From positions 16,768 to 80,767 of the forward strand of contig JAEUOY010000079.1 of the NCBI GenBank assembly GCA_016790515.1: a DNA stretch of 64,000 nucleotides. Reading direction: 5' to 3'. Shown one piece after another: positions 18,148-27,179 of the stretch (position 1 is the first letter of the stretch; each line of letters starts with the position of its first letter). This stretch comes from Burkholderiaceae bacterium (GTDB taxonomy: Bacteria; Pseudomonadota; Gammaproteobacteria; Burkholderiales; Burkholderiaceae_C). The translations under genes and the position numbers were made by a program. The notes below the pieces were generated by a model, which did no database searches, was not told the DNA's origin, and saw nothing but the letters and a program-made list of their open reading frames with translations.

Positions 18148-18339
18148 CTACCCGGCATCGTCACTCAGCGCCGGCGGCTGGACCAGGTCGGCATCGATGT
18201 TCATGAGCATGCTGGCCAGCGACAGCGCGCGCCAAAGGTCGTCCGGCATCACCAGGATGGCTTCGGGGCTCCGCACCCGGGTCACCCGCGCGTGGATGCG
18301 CGCATGCTGATCCGGGGTCAGCAGGTGGCGCTGCCGCAT
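18148..18339 (-). CDS. Small conserved-looking hypothetical protein
   Basis: A 63-aa frame starting MRQRHLLTPDQHARIHARV and containing PEAILVMPDDLWRALSLASMLMNIDADL. The composition is protein-like, with a helical start. I do not recognise the family. It sits downstream of the hexuronate genes and of an aldehyde dehydrogenase relic, on the same strand. The preceding in-frame codons (TLDD) suggest the true start may have been slightly upstream before a TAG arose there. Function unknown. Confidence 0.4.
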   Translation of the reverse strand: MRQRHLLTPDQHARIHARVTRVRSPEAILVMPDDLWRALSLASMLMNIDADLVQPPALSDDAG

Positions 18340-18351
18340 GTCGTCCAGGGT

Positions 18352-18513
18352 CTACATCGCTCGTCTTTCGGTCTGGCCGGCGCTCGTTTGCCTCCTTGCC
18401 CCATCATCGCGTCCGCCCGAGCCTGCTCGCTGGTGCAGCGGCGCCGCCAGCGCCACGCCGTCGGGCAGTGCTTCACCCAGCGGGAAGACTTGCTTCAGGT
18501 CGCCGAGGATCAT
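18352..18513 (-). pseudogene. N-terminal remnant of a GapN-like aldehyde dehydrogenase
   Basis: An ATG at 18513 overlaps the kdgK stop (ATGA) and opens a 53-codon frame: ILGDLKQVFPLGEALPDGV and ALAAPLHQR look like the start of an NADP-dependent glyceraldehyde-3-phosphate dehydrogenase of the ALDH superfamily. The sequence then turns into a low-complexity tail and stops; no NAD-binding or catalytic part follows. A GapN would fit the pathway, since KDPG cleavage yields glyceraldehyde-3-phosphate. Assignment rests on about 28 residues, so it is tentative. Confidence 0.4.
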
Positions 18514-19448
18514 GCGCTGCGGCGTTCGACAAGACGGTGGACTTGTTCCGAGGTCGGCAGCGGATCGACCGCGCCGAAGCCGGTCGTCGCCAGGGCCGCG
18601 GCGGCGCTGGCCCAGCGTGCAGCCGTCACCGGGTCGGCGCCCTTGGCCACTTGTGCGAGATACGAGCCGTCGAAGCAGTCCCCGGCACCGGTGGCATCGA
18701 CCGCGTCGACCGGGTGCGCCGCAACCGCAACGCAGCGCCGGCCGTCGGAGACCAGCGACCCGTGGCGACCGAGCTTCAGCACCACCGTCTTGGCGCCGAT
18801 GCGGTGGCACCAAGCGACGATGTCCTCGGGCGCCGTCAGTCCGGAGACCAACTGCACGTCGTCCAGGCTGGGCAGGAAGTGATCGCAAAGCGGGATCGTC
18901 GCCAGGATGACCTCGCGCGCCAGCGCCAGCGGCCAGAGCTTCAGGCGCAGATTGGGGTCGTAGGCAATCAGCGCCCCGACCTCGCCTGCCAGGCGGATGG
19001 CGTGGGCGATGGCCTCGGTGGCCGACAGACTGATCGCCTGGCTGATGCCCGAGACATGCAGGATCTTCGTGCGCCGCAGCAGCGCCGCGGGCAGGTCGGC
19101 AGGCTGCATGCGGCTGGCGGCCGATCCGGCGCGCAGATAGCTGAACGAATGGCCGCTGTGATCGTGGCAGACGAAGTAGATCCCGGTCGGCGCCGACGCA
19201 TCGACGGCGACCGTATCGGTGGTGACGCCTTCGCGCTGCCACAGGTCCAGCAGCATGCGGCCGAAGTCGTCATCACCCAGTCGGGTGAAGTACGCGCAGC
19301 GTGCACCCTGCCGGCTGGCTGCGATCACGGCATTCGAGGTGTCGCCGCCGAAGCCTTGCAGGTAGGTACGGCCGCCCAGGTCGCCGGTCTGGTTGAACTC
19401 CACCATCGCTTCGCCGATGGCGACGATGTCGAAGGACTTGTCGTGCAT
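18510..19448 (-). CDS. kdgK: 2-keto-3-deoxygluconate kinase (PfkB family)
   Basis: A 312-aa ribokinase-family sugar kinase. The start ATG at 19448 follows the dehydrogenase stop by one base and opens with MHDKSFDIVAIGEAMVEFNQTG. The substrate part GFGGDTSNAVIAASRQGA is the typical KdgK pattern, GIYFVCHDH and YLRAGSAASRM follow, and the C-terminal catalytic/anion-hole motif is DATGAGDCFDGSYL with the base Asp. It phosphorylates 2-keto-3-deoxy-D-gluconate to KDPG. Its gene follows manD, whose product is KDG, so the pathway assignment is strong. Confidence 0.88.
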   Translation of the reverse strand: MHDKSFDIVAIGEAMVEFNQTGDLGGRTYLQGFGGDTSNAVIAASRQGARCAYFTRLGDDDFGRMLLDLWQREGVTTDTVAVDASAPTGIYFVCHDHSGHSFSYLRAGSAASRMQPADLPAALLRRTKILHVSGISQAISLSATEAIAHAIRLAGEVGALIAYDPNLRLKLWPLALAREVILATIPLCDHFLPSLDDVQLVSGLTAPEDIVAWCHRIGAKTVVLKLGRHGSLVSDGRRCVAVAAHPVDAVDATGAGDCFDGSYLAQVAKGADPVTAARWASAAAALATTGFGAVDPLPTSEQVHRLVERRSA

Positions 19449-19449
19449 T

Positions 19450-20484
19450 TCAGCTGTCCAAGCCGAAGTCGAGCAACACCTTGCAGCTTTCGCGCGGGTT
19501 GCGCTCGGCAATGTCGAAGGCGCCACGCACGTCGCGGAAATCGACCTGGTGGGTGATGATCTGGCCGGGGTCGACCAGGCCGCGCGCGATCCAGTCGATC
19601 ACGGTCGGGAACATCGCGCAGTTCAGCCGCGAGGCGTAGAGCGTCAGCTCCTTCTTCGTCAGCTCCTGCTGCGGGATCGCCGACGGCGTGTTCGAGAAGC
19701 CGAGCACGCCGATGCGCCCGGCCGGCGCGGCAATGCGCACCGCTTCCTCGAGGATGGACGGGTGGCACACCGCGTCGTAAATCAGCGTCGGCCCGCCGGC
19801 CACGCCACGCCGCGCCAGCGCCTCGGGCAGCGGTTCGCGCAAGGTGTTGATGGTCTCGTCCTCGGCCGCACCGATGCTGCGCGCAAGCGCCAGGCGTTCG
19901 TCGAAGTGGTCGGTGATGTAGGCCTTGATGCCGTAGACCTTCTTCAGCACCTGCAGCAGGTTCAGGCCGACCGGGCCAGCGCCGTAGATCAGCGCGATGT
20001 CGCTGGGCAGCACGCCGGTGCGGTGCGTGACGTTGGCCGCCACCGCGAAGGGTTCGATCACCGATGCACTTGGCAGCGCGAGGCCGGCCGGGATGACATA
20101 GGCGTTCTTCTCCGGCGCGCAGACAAACTGGCTGAAGCCGCCGTCGCGGTGCACGCCGATGACCTGCAGCCGGCTGCAGACGTTCTGCCGGCCGATGCGG
20201 CAGGCGTGGCACTGGCCGCAGCTGATCACCGGGTCGACGACGACGGTCTCGCCGATGCGCGACGGGCTGACACCCTCGCCCACTGCACCGATGCGGCCGA
20301 CGAACTCGTGGCCGATGATGCGCGGGTACAGCACGAACGGGTTCATGCCGTGGAAGATGTGCAGGTCCGAGCCGCAGATGCCGGCGAAGCGCACACGCAC
20401 GCGCACCTCGCCCGGCCCGGGTTCGGGCATCGGCCGTTCCAGGACGGCCATGCTGTTGGGTTGATCGACGACGACGCTCAACAT
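19450..20484 (-). CDS. Zinc-dependent medium-chain dehydrogenase (RspB-like)
   Basis: A 344-aa MDR-family alcohol/polyol dehydrogenase. Catalytic zinc ligands are in GICGSDLHIF (Cys) and GHEFVG (His-Glu); the structural-zinc lobe is CGQCHACRIGRQNVC with four cysteines; the nucleotide fold has IYGAGPVGLNLLQV. The ATG at 20484 gives the natural N-terminus. In Escherichia coli rspB sits next to rspA, a mannonate dehydratase homologue, just as here it follows manD. Likely substrates are hexonates such as L-galactonate or L-gulonate; not fixed by sequence. Confidence 0.82.
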   Translation of the reverse strand: MLSVVVDQPNSMAVLERPMPEPGPGEVRVRVRFAGICGSDLHIFHGMNPFVLYPRIIGHEFVGRIGAVGEGVSPSRIGETVVVDPVISCGQCHACRIGRQNVCSRLQVIGVHRDGGFSQFVCAPEKNAYVIPAGLALPSASVIEPFAVAANVTHRTGVLPSDIALIYGAGPVGLNLLQVLKKVYGIKAYITDHFDERLALARSIGAAEDETINTLREPLPEALARRGVAGGPTLIYDAVCHPSILEEAVRIAAPAGRIGVLGFSNTPSAIPQQELTKKELTLYASRLNCAMFPTVIDWIARGLVDPGQIITHQVDFRDVRGAFDIAERNPRESCKVLLDFGLDS

Positions 20485-20534
20485 GATTTGAAGTTTCCTC
20501 GGGGTTCGGGGGTGTTCAGGTGAGGTGGACTGGC

Positions 20535-21743
20535 TCACCAGTTCCACATCGAGCCGTCGCGCAGCCGCGCCACCGGCAGGTAGGCGCGCTCGTACGGGTA
20601 CTTGGCGGCCAGCGCTTCGTCGATGTCGACGCCCAGGCCCGGCACCTCGTCCATCACCAGATAGCCGTCCTCGAAGCGGTAGTTGTGCGGGAAGACCTCA
20701 TCGGTCAGCGGCGTGTGCGGCATCAGTTCCTGGACGCCGAAGTTGGGCACCCACAGGCCGAAATTCACCGCCGCGGCCATCGTCACCGGCGACAGGTCGG
20801 TGGCGCCGTGGAAGCCGGTGCGCACCTGGTGCATCGCGGCGAAGTCGGCGATGCGCCGCACATGGGTGATGCCGCCGGCATGCACGATGGTCGAGCGGAT
20901 GTAGTCGATCAGCTGCTCGCTGATCAGCTGCTTGCAGTCCCAGATCGAGTTGAACACCTCGCCCACCGCCAGCGGCGTGGTCGTGTGCTGGCGGATCAGC
21001 CGGAAGGCTTCCTGGTTCTCGGCCGGCGTCGCGTCCTCGATCCAGAACAGGTGGTGCGGCTCGAGTTCCTTGCCCAGGCGCGCGGCCTCGATCGGCGTCA
21101 GCCGGTGGTGGGCGTCGTGCAGCAGGTGCAGGTCGGGGCCGACCGCATCGCGCACTTTGCGGAACAGTTCGGGCGTGTGGCGCAGGTAGAGCGCGGTGTC
21201 CCAGGGTTCTTCGGGCGGCAGGCCCTTCTCGGCCGGCTCGTAGAAACCCTGGGTCTTGCCGACGCCGTAGGTCTTGGCCAGGCCCGGCACGCCCGACTGC
21301 ACGCGGATTGCCTTGTAGCCCTCCTCGACATGCTGCTGCACCGCCTCGACCGCCTCGGCGTGGTCGCGGCCGTTGGCGTGGCCGTAGACCATCAGTCCGC
21401 TGCGGCTCTTGCCACCGAGCAGCTCGTAGACCGGCATGCCGGCGAGCTTGCCCTTGATGTCCCACAGCGCCATGTCGATCGCCGCGATCGCGGTCATCGT
21501 CACCGGGCCGCGCCGCCAGTAGGCACCGCGGTAGAGGTACTGCCAGATGTCCTCGATCTGGCGCGGGTCGCGACCGATCAGGCAGGGCACGACATGCTCC
21601 TCGAGGTAGGCCTTGACCGCCAATTCACGCCCGTTGAGCGTGGCGTCCCCGAGGCCGTAGACACCGTCGTCGGTGACCACCTTGACGGTGACGAAGTTGC
21701 GTCCCGGGCAGGTGACGATGAGCTGGATGCGTTCGATCTTCAA
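20535..21743 (-). CDS. manD: D-mannonate dehydratase (enolase superfamily, ManD)
   Basis: A 402-aa enolase-superfamily acid sugar dehydratase that converts D-mannonate to 2-keto-3-deoxy-D-gluconate. The start is TTG at 21743 ([18 protein letters not shown]), with GAGGAT 7 bases upstream; no ATG fits. The metal-site acids appear in [10 protein letters not shown] (Asp, His), [12 protein letters not shown] (Glu) and [11 protein letters not shown] (Glu); the ManD loop [18 protein letters not shown] and the C-terminal [12 protein letters not shown] are also present. Length is exactly that of the family. RspA-type members with low activity exist, but kdgK nearby supports the catabolic form. Confidence 0.9.
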   Translation of the reverse strand: MKIERIQLIVTCPGRNFVTVKVVTDDGVYGLGDATLNGRELAVKAYLEEHVVPCLIGRDPRQIEDIWQYLYRGAYWRRGPVTMTAIAAIDMALWDIKGKLAGMPVYELLGGKSRSGLMVYGHANGRDHAEAVEAVQQHVEEGYKAIRVQSGVPGLAKTYGVGKTQGFYEPAEKGLPPEEPWDTALYLRHTPELFRKVRDAVGPDLHLLHDAHHRLTPIEAARLGKELEPHHLFWIEDATPAENQEAFRLIRQHTTTPLAVGEVFNSIWDCKQLISEQLIDYIRSTIVHAGGITHVRRIADFAAMHQVRTGFHGATDLSPVTMAAAVNFGLWVPNFGVQELMPHTPLTDEVFPHNYRFEDGYLVMDEVPGLGVDIDEALAAKYPYERAYLPVARLRDGSMWNW

Positions 21744-21775
21744 GGCAGATCCTCGGTGAGGCCTCAAGGGGCGGG

Positions 21776-22567
21776 TCAATCGGTGAAGTAGCTCGCCGGC
21801 GCCTGCTGACGCAGCGCGGCGAGGTGTTCGGTGATGTGGTTGATGTGCGCGGCCACACTGGCGCCCAGCCCGGCGACGTCGCGCCCGGCCATCTGGGCGA
21901 GCATCTGCTCGTGTTCCCGCAGCGCGCGGTCGGCGTGCCCGGCGACATGGCCGAGCAGCAACCAGCGCACCCGGTCGAACTGGCGCTTGATCGGCTCCAG
22001 CATGGTCCAGACATGGGCGCGGCCGGCGAACTCGAACAGGCGCCGGTGCATCAGCTCGTCGAGTTCGGAGAACTGGTCGACCTGGCCATCGGCCACCGCC
22101 TGGCGCTGGCGCTCGACGATGCGACCGAACTCGGCCAGCTGCTCGGGCGTGATCGCCAGCGCCAGCTGTACATGGCTGGCGCATTCAAGCGTGCTGCGCA
22201 CGAAGCGGCCCTCCTCGAGCAGCGACAGGCTGACCGGCGCAACCAGCGTGCCGACCTGGCGGTAGATCTGCACCAGCTGCTCCTCGGCCAGCTGGGCCAG
22301 CGCTTCGCGCACCGGCGTGCGGCTGACGGCGATCAGCGACGAGATCGTGGCCTCAGACAGCGCCGTGCGCGGGGGCAGCACACCGCGCAGGATGGCTTGC
22401 TGCAGCGCGTCGTGCACCTGCGCGGTGTACGAACGCGCCGGATCGAGCTTGAAGTCCGCCAGTGCCGCCGCCAACGCGCCGTCGACGGCCGATTCTTCGG
22501 GCTTGCTGTCGCGGCTGGTGGGGCGGGTGGTCATGGCGGAGCCTGGGTTCGATTTGTTGGTCTTCAT
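21776..22567 (-). CDS. GntR-family (FadR/FCD subgroup) transcriptional regulator
   Basis: A 263-aa regulator with an N-terminal winged helix (residues about 45-110: [40 protein letters not shown]) and a C-terminal FCD ligand-binding domain with the metal-site pattern [28 protein letters not shown] and [15 protein letters not shown] regulators of hexuronate operons (UxuR, ExuR) bind the substrate sugar acid. It is the first gene of the leftward operon and faces the oxidoreductase gene across a 185-bp region holding two identical operator-like sites. Confidence 0.87.
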   Translation of the reverse strand: MKTNKSNPGSAMTTRPTSRDSKPEESAVDGALAAALADFKLDPARSYTAQVHDALQQAILRGVLPPRTALSEATISSLIAVSRTPVREALAQLAEEQLVQIYRQVGTLVAPVSLSLLEEGRFVRSTLECASHVQLALAITPEQLAEFGRIVERQRQAVADGQVDQFSELDELMHRRLFEFAGRAHVWTMLEPIKRQFDRVRWLLLGHVAGHADRALREHEQMLAQMAGRDVAGLGASVAAHINHITEHLAALRQQAPASYFTD

Positions 22568-22571
22568 GTTA

Positions 22572-22585
22572 CACCATGGTAGTGT
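22572..22585. promoter_or_regulatory. Operator-like site 1 (probable GntR/FCD regulator binding site)
   Basis: CACCATGGTAGTGT, with a perfect ACCATGGT core palindrome, just 5 bases upstream of the regulator's ATG. The same 14 bases recur at 22668. Position suggests autorepression of the leftward operon. Confidence 0.55.
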
Positions 22586-22667
22586 GTTGTAAACTGAGCT
22601 TTATTTAAGGGTTTACACGGATAAGTTTGGTCAATTCCGCCGTCTATGATGCGTCAAGTCGCCATGG

Positions 22668-22681
22668 CACCATGGTAGTGT
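22668..22681. promoter_or_regulatory. Operator-like site 2 (probable GntR/FCD regulator binding site)
   Basis: Second exact copy of CACCATGGTAGTGT, 96 bp from the first, in the same orientation and about 70 bp upstream of the rightward ATG at 22753. A spacing near nine helical turns would allow looping. Position suits control of the rightward oxidoreductase-TRAP operon. Confidence 0.55.
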
Positions 22682-22752
22682 TCAGAGAGATAGCACTGAT
22701 TCTGCAACCTCCACAGGCCCCGAGAGATGCACCTGACCCGGTCGATTCAACG

Positions 22753-24222
22753 ATGAGCCCGTCGAAGACAAGGCTGTCGCAAGCGAGCCTGGCCGCGCTG
22801 AACGGCGCGGTCGAGCGCCCGGCCTACGACCGCAGCCAGCTGGCCACCGGCATCGTCCACCTCGGTCTGGGCGCCTTCCACCGCGCCCACCAGGCGGTCT
22901 ACACCGAGGCGCTGCTCGCCGGCGGCGACAAGCGCTGGGGCATCGTCGGCGTCAGCCTGCGGGACCCGCGCCCGGCCGAAGCCCTGGCGGCGCAGGACCA
23001 TCTGTACTCGGTCACCGAGCGCCATGGCGAATCCGCCCGCACCCGTGTCGTCGGCGCGCTTCGCGGCGCGCTGTTCGCGCCGCGGGCGATGCCGGCGGTG
23101 ATCGCCGCGATCGCCGACCCGGCGACCTCGATCGTCACGCTCACCGTCACCGAGAAGGGCTACAGCCAGAACCCGGCGACCGGCGAACTGGACCTGGCCG
23201 ACCCCGGCATCCGGCACGACCTGCTGAACCCCGACACGCCGCAGACCACGCTGGGCGTGCTGGCCGCTGGCCTGCGCCGCCGCGCCGCCGGCGCGCCGAT
23301 CTCGATCGTCTGCTGCGACAACATGGCCGGCAACGGCGATACGCTGCGCAAGTTGCTGGTGCAGTACGCCAGCCAGGTTGACGCCACACTGGCGCGGCGT
23401 ATCGAGTGCGACATCGGCCTGCCCAACAGCATGGTCGACCGCATCGTGCCGGCCGCCACGCCCGATTCGCTGGACTGGGCCGCCGCCCGGCTGGGCCAGC
23501 GCGACGAAGCGGCGATCGTCTGCGAGCCGTTCACGCAATGGGTCATCGAAGACCGGTTCAGCGGCCCGCGCCCGGCCTGGGAAGACGCCGGCGCGGTGCT
23601 GACCAGCGACGTGCGCCCGTACCAGGCGATGAAACTGCGCCTGCTCAACGGCACCCATTCGGCGCTGGCCTACGCCGGCCAGCTGTGCGGGCTGGAGACG
23701 GTGTCGGACGCGATGCAGCACCCGCAGGTCGGCGCATTCGCACGCCGGCTGATGCTGGAAGACCTGCGCGCGACCGTCGCTGCGCCAGCCGGCTACGACG
23801 TGCTGGCCTACTGCGGCGAGTTGCTGACGCGCTTCCAGAATCCGGCGCTGGCCCACCGCACCCAGCAGGTCGCGATGGACGGAACGCAGAAGGTGCCGGT
23901 GCGCTGGCTGCCGGCACTGCGCGAAAGCCTGGCTGCCGGCTTCGAGCGGCCCCAGCTCGAGCGCGCGCTGGCTGCCTGGCTGCATTACCTGGCCAGCGGC
24001 CGCAGCGACCTCTGCACTGCGCTGGTGATCAGCGACCCCGGCGCGCCGGCACTGGCCGACAAGTTGCGCTCGGCCGCCGATCCGCGCGCAGCGGTACAGG
24101 CCGCGCTGGCCCAGACCGCCGTGTTCGGCGCCGACCCCTGGCCAACGGCCTTCGTCGACCGGTTGGCCACGCATCTCTCGACCCTGCGCCGCGGCGGCAT
24201 CAGCGCCCTGCTCGGCGCCTGA
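22753..24222 (+). CDS. Mannitol dehydrogenase family oxidoreductase (D-mannonate/fructuronate reductase-like)
   Basis: A 489-aa polyol-specific long-chain dehydrogenase. GIVHLGLGAFHRAHQAVYTEALL is the N-terminal nucleotide-binding motif; SIVCCDNMAGNGDTLRK and IGLPNSMVDRIVP are family marks, and the catalytic lysine lies in YQAMKLRLLNGTHSALAYAG. UxuB members reduce D-fructuronate to D-mannonate, the substrate of the ManD encoded 1 kb away; mannitol or arabinitol activity is the alternative. I used ATG 22753; the frame is open for a further 126 bases upstream but that would run through operator 2. Confidence 0.83.
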   Translation: MSPSKTRLSQASLAALNGAVERPAYDRSQLATGIVHLGLGAFHRAHQAVYTEALLAGGDKRWGIVGVSLRDPRPAEALAAQDHLYSVTERHGESARTRVVGALRGALFAPRAMPAVIAAIADPATSIVTLTVTEKGYSQNPATGELDLADPGIRHDLLNPDTPQTTLGVLAAGLRRRAAGAPISIVCCDNMAGNGDTLRKLLVQYASQVDATLARRIECDIGLPNSMVDRIVPAATPDSLDWAAARLGQRDEAAIVCEPFTQWVIEDRFSGPRPAWEDAGAVLTSDVRPYQAMKLRLLNGTHSALAYAGQLCGLETVSDAMQHPQVGAFARRLMLEDLRATVAAPAGYDVLAYCGELLTRFQNPALAHRTQQVAMDGTQKVPVRWLPALRESLAAGFERPQLERALAAWLHYLASGRSDLCTALVISDPGAPALADKLRSAADPRAAVQAALAQTAVFGADPWPTAFVDRLATHLSTLRRGGISALLGA

Positions 24223-24260
24223 CCCGTTCCCTACTGCGACACCTCACTGGAGACCCCTAC

Positions 24261-25277
24261 ATGACGATCAACCTGACCCGGCGCCAGTTCGGCACCGCCT
24301 TCGCCGCCACCGGGCTGGCCACCAGCTTCCCCAGCGTTTTCGCGCAGGGAAGCGAGATCAAGCTGAAGTACGGCACCGCCTTCCCGGCCGACCACCCCGG
24401 CACGCTGCGCATCAAAGAAGCCGCCGAGGCGATCCGCAAGGACACCGGCGGCAAGGTCGACCTGCAGGTCTACCCGACCAGCCAGCTCGGCAGCGAGCCC
24501 GACATGATCTCGCAGACCCGCGCCGGCGCGATCGACTTCATGTCGACGGCCGGCACCAACCTGCAGACCCTGGTGCCCACCGCAGGCATCAACGGCGTGG
24601 CCTTCGCCTTCAAGGACTACGACACCGTGTGGGCCGCGATGGACGGCGATCTCGGCGCCCATGTGCGCACGGCGCTGGCCAAGGTCAACCTCCACGCCTT
24701 CGACAAGGTGCTGGACAACGGCTACCGCAACATCACCTCGGCGACCAGGCCGATCGTCACGCCGGCCGACCTGAAGGGCTTCAAGATCCGTGTGCCAGGC
24801 ATCCCACTGTGGATCTCGATGTTCAAGGCGCTGGGCGCTTCGCCCACCGCAATTCCGTTCGGCGAGCTGTACTCGTCGCTGCAGACCAAGGTGGTCGACG
24901 GCCAGGAGAACCCGCTGGCGCTGATCCAGAGCGCCAAGCTCTACGAAGTGCAGAAGTTCTGCTCGCTGACCGGCCACACCTGGGACGGCCACTTCATCTT
25001 CGGCAACGCGAAGAAGATGCAGTCGCTGCCCAGGGAAGTGCAGGAGGCGCTGACCAAGCACCTCAATGCCGCCGCGCTGAAGCAGCGCGAGGACATCGCC
25101 CGGCTGAACCACGATGCGCAGGCGCAACTGACCAAGCTCGGCATCGCCTTCAACAAGCCCGATGCCGCGCCGTTCCGCGACCTGCTCAAGAGCGCCGGCT
25201 TCTACACCGAATGGAAGGCCAAGTACGGCGACGAAGTCTGGGCCAAGCTCGAGAAGTATTCGGGCAAGCTGGCCTGA
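24261..25277 (+). CDS. TRAP transporter substrate-binding protein (DctP family)
   Basis: A 338-aa periplasmic solute receptor with a signal peptide (LTRRQFGTAFAATGLATS, cleavage near VFAQ; the RR suggests possible Tat export). TRAP features: KYGTAFPADHPGTLRIKEA, TSQLGSEPDMISQTRAGAIDF, the ligand-carboxylate arginine in GFKIRVPGIPLW, and SLQTKVVDGQENPL. The arginine binds the carboxylate of sugar acids in this family. It is followed after 42 bp by the fused membrane component, and preceded by the mannonate oxidoreductase, so a hexuronate or hexonate is the likely cargo. Confidence 0.88.
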   Translation: MTINLTRRQFGTAFAATGLATSFPSVFAQGSEIKLKYGTAFPADHPGTLRIKEAAEAIRKDTGGKVDLQVYPTSQLGSEPDMISQTRAGAIDFMSTAGTNLQTLVPTAGINGVAFAFKDYDTVWAAMDGDLGAHVRTALAKVNLHAFDKVLDNGYRNITSATRPIVTPADLKGFKIRVPGIPLWISMFKALGASPTAIPFGELYSSLQTKVVDGQENPLALIQSAKLYEVQKFCSLTGHTWDGHFIFGNAKKMQSLPREVQEALTKHLNAAALKQREDIARLNHDAQAQLTKLGIAFNKPDAAPFRDLLKSAGFYTEWKAKYGDEVWAKLEKYSGKLA

Positions 25278-25319
25278 GCGGCCGCTTCCCAGACCCCACG
25301 CATCGCACAGGAGTCATCG

Positions 25320-27179
25320 ATGTCGATCGCTGCCGATCCACTCGTTCCCGCCGCGCCGGCAACGTTCCCCAGGCTGGACCGGCTGCTGGCCTGGATCACC
25401 GAACTGCCCGCCGCGGCCCTGGTGATGGCCGAGATCGTCATCCTCGGGGGTGGTGCGTTTGCGCGCTATGCGCTGCACGCGCCGATCCCCTGGACCGATG
25501 AACTGGCCAGCATCCTGTTCCTGTGGCTGGCGATGCTGGGCTCGTGCATCGCGCTGCGCCGCGGCGCCCACATGCAGCTGACGACCTTCGTGAAGGACTT
25601 GTCGCCCGAGCGGCGGGCCTGGGTCGACGCGCTGGGCCTATGCCTGGTTGTGGGCTTCCTGCTGATGCTGGTGGGTCCGGCCTGGGAGCGTCTGCACGAG
25701 GAACTCGAGGTCTCGACACCGGTGCTGGAGATCAGCGAAGGCTGGCGCGCCGCCGCGGTCTGTGTCGGCGCAGTGCTGATGCTGGTCACTGCGGTGACCC
25801 GGCTGCTCGAACAATCGGCCCGCAAGCAGATCATCGTCAGTGCGGTCGCGGTGGCCGTGGCGGGTGCGGCGTTCTGGGCCCTGGCCCCGGCGCTGTCCAG
25901 CCTGGGCAACCTGAACCTGGTGATCTTCTTCCTGCTGATGCTGGTCGGCTGCATCGTGATCGGCGTGCCGATCGCGTTCGCCTTCGGGCTGGCGACGATG
26001 TCCTACCTTGCCTTCTCGACCTCGACGCCGCTGTCGATCATGCCGAACCGGGTGCAGGAGGGCATGTCGCACCTGATCCTGCTGGCGGTGCCGCTGTTCG
26101 TGTTCCTCGGTGCGCTGATCGAGATGACCGGCCTGGCGCGGGCGATGATCAACTTCCTGGTCGGCCTGATCGGCCATGTGCGCGGCGGCCTGCAGTATGT
26201 GCTGCTGGGCGCGATGTACATCGTCTCGGGCATCTCGGGCGCCAAGGCGGCCGACATGGCCGCGGTGGCGCCGGCGCTGTTCCCCGAGATGAAGAAGCGC
26301 GGCAGCAAGGACGGCGACCTGATCGGTCTGCTGTCGGCTTCGGGGGCGATGTCGGAGACCATCCCGCCGAGCATCGTGCTGATCACCGTCGGCTCGGTCA
26401 CCGGCGTTTCGATCACCGCTCTGTTCATCGGCGGCCTGATTCCCGCGGTGGTTGGCCTGGTGCTGATGGCCGGGGTCGTCTGGTTCCAGACCCGCAAGGA
26501 GGACATGACCGGCGTGAAGCGGGCCACGCGCGCGGATATCCTGAAGCTGCTGGGCATCGCACTGCCGGCGCTGGCGCTGCCGGTGATCATCCGCACTGCG
26601 GTGGTCGAGGGCGTCGCCACGGCGACCGAGGTTTCGACCATCGGCATCTTCTACACGCTGCTGGCCGGGCTGTTCGTCTACCGCCAGTTCGACTGGCGCC
26701 GCATCTACCCGATGCTGCTCGACACCGCGTCGCTGTCGGGGGCGATCCTGCTGATCGTCGGTTGCGCCACCGCGATGGCCTGGGCGCTGACGCAGTCGGG
26801 ATTCGCCCAGGACCTGGTCAAGATCATGACCGCGGTGCCCGGCGGCAAGATGGGCTTCCTGCTGGTCTCGGCGCTGGCCTTCGTGATCCTGGGCAGCCTG
26901 CTCGAAGGCATCCCGGCGATCGTGCTGTTCGGCCCGCTGCTGTTCCCGATCGCCAAGCTGGTCGGCGTGCACGAGGTGCACTACGCGATGGTCGTGATCT
27001 TCGCGATGGGCCTGGGCCTGTTCGCGCCGCCCTTCGGTGTCGGCTTCTACGCTGCCTGCGCGATCGGGCGGGTCTCGCCGGACGTCGCGATGCCTCGCGT
27101 GTGGCCGCACATGGCGGCCTTGTTCGTCGCGCTGCTGTTGCTGGTGTTCGTGCCCTGGTTCTCGATCGGCTTCCTGTGA
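25320..27179 (+). CDS. TRAP transporter fused small and large membrane subunits (DctQM)
   Basis: A 619-aa inner-membrane protein. Residues 1-170 are the four-helix DctQ part (WTDELASILFLWLAMLGSCIALRRGAHM); from about 190 on is the DctM part with VGCIVIGVPIAFAFGLATM, the scaffold GAMYIVSGISGAKAADMAAVAPALFPEM, and SGAMSETIPPSIVLITVG. Fused QM proteins are common for sugar-acid TRAP systems. Na+-coupled import is expected. GGAG precedes the ATG by 6 bases. The operon seems to end here; the next 690 bases are decayed DNA. Confidence 0.9.
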   Translation: MSIAADPLVPAAPATFPRLDRLLAWITELPAAALVMAEIVILGGGAFARYALHAPIPWTDELASILFLWLAMLGSCIALRRGAHMQLTTFVKDLSPERRAWVDALGLCLVVGFLLMLVGPAWERLHEELEVSTPVLEISEGWRAAAVCVGAVLMLVTAVTRLLEQSARKQIIVSAVAVAVAGAAFWALAPALSSLGNLNLVIFFLLMLVGCIVIGVPIAFAFGLATMSYLAFSTSTPLSIMPNRVQEGMSHLILLAVPLFVFLGALIEMTGLARAMINFLVGLIGHVRGGLQYVLLGAMYIVSGISGAKAADMAAVAPALFPEMKKRGSKDGDLIGLLSASGAMSETIPPSIVLITVGSVTGVSITALFIGGLIPAVVGLVLMAGVVWFQTRKEDMTGVKRATRADILKLLGIALPALALPVIIRTAVVEGVATATEVSTIGIFYTLLAGLFVYRQFDWRRIYPMLLDTASLSGAILLIVGCATAMAWALTQSGFAQDLVKIMTAVPGGKMGFLLVSALAFVILGSLLEGIPAIVLFGPLLFPIAKLVGVHEVHYAMVVIFAMGLGLFAPPFGVGFYAACAIGRVSPDVAMPRVWPHMAALFVALLLLVFVPWFSIGFL

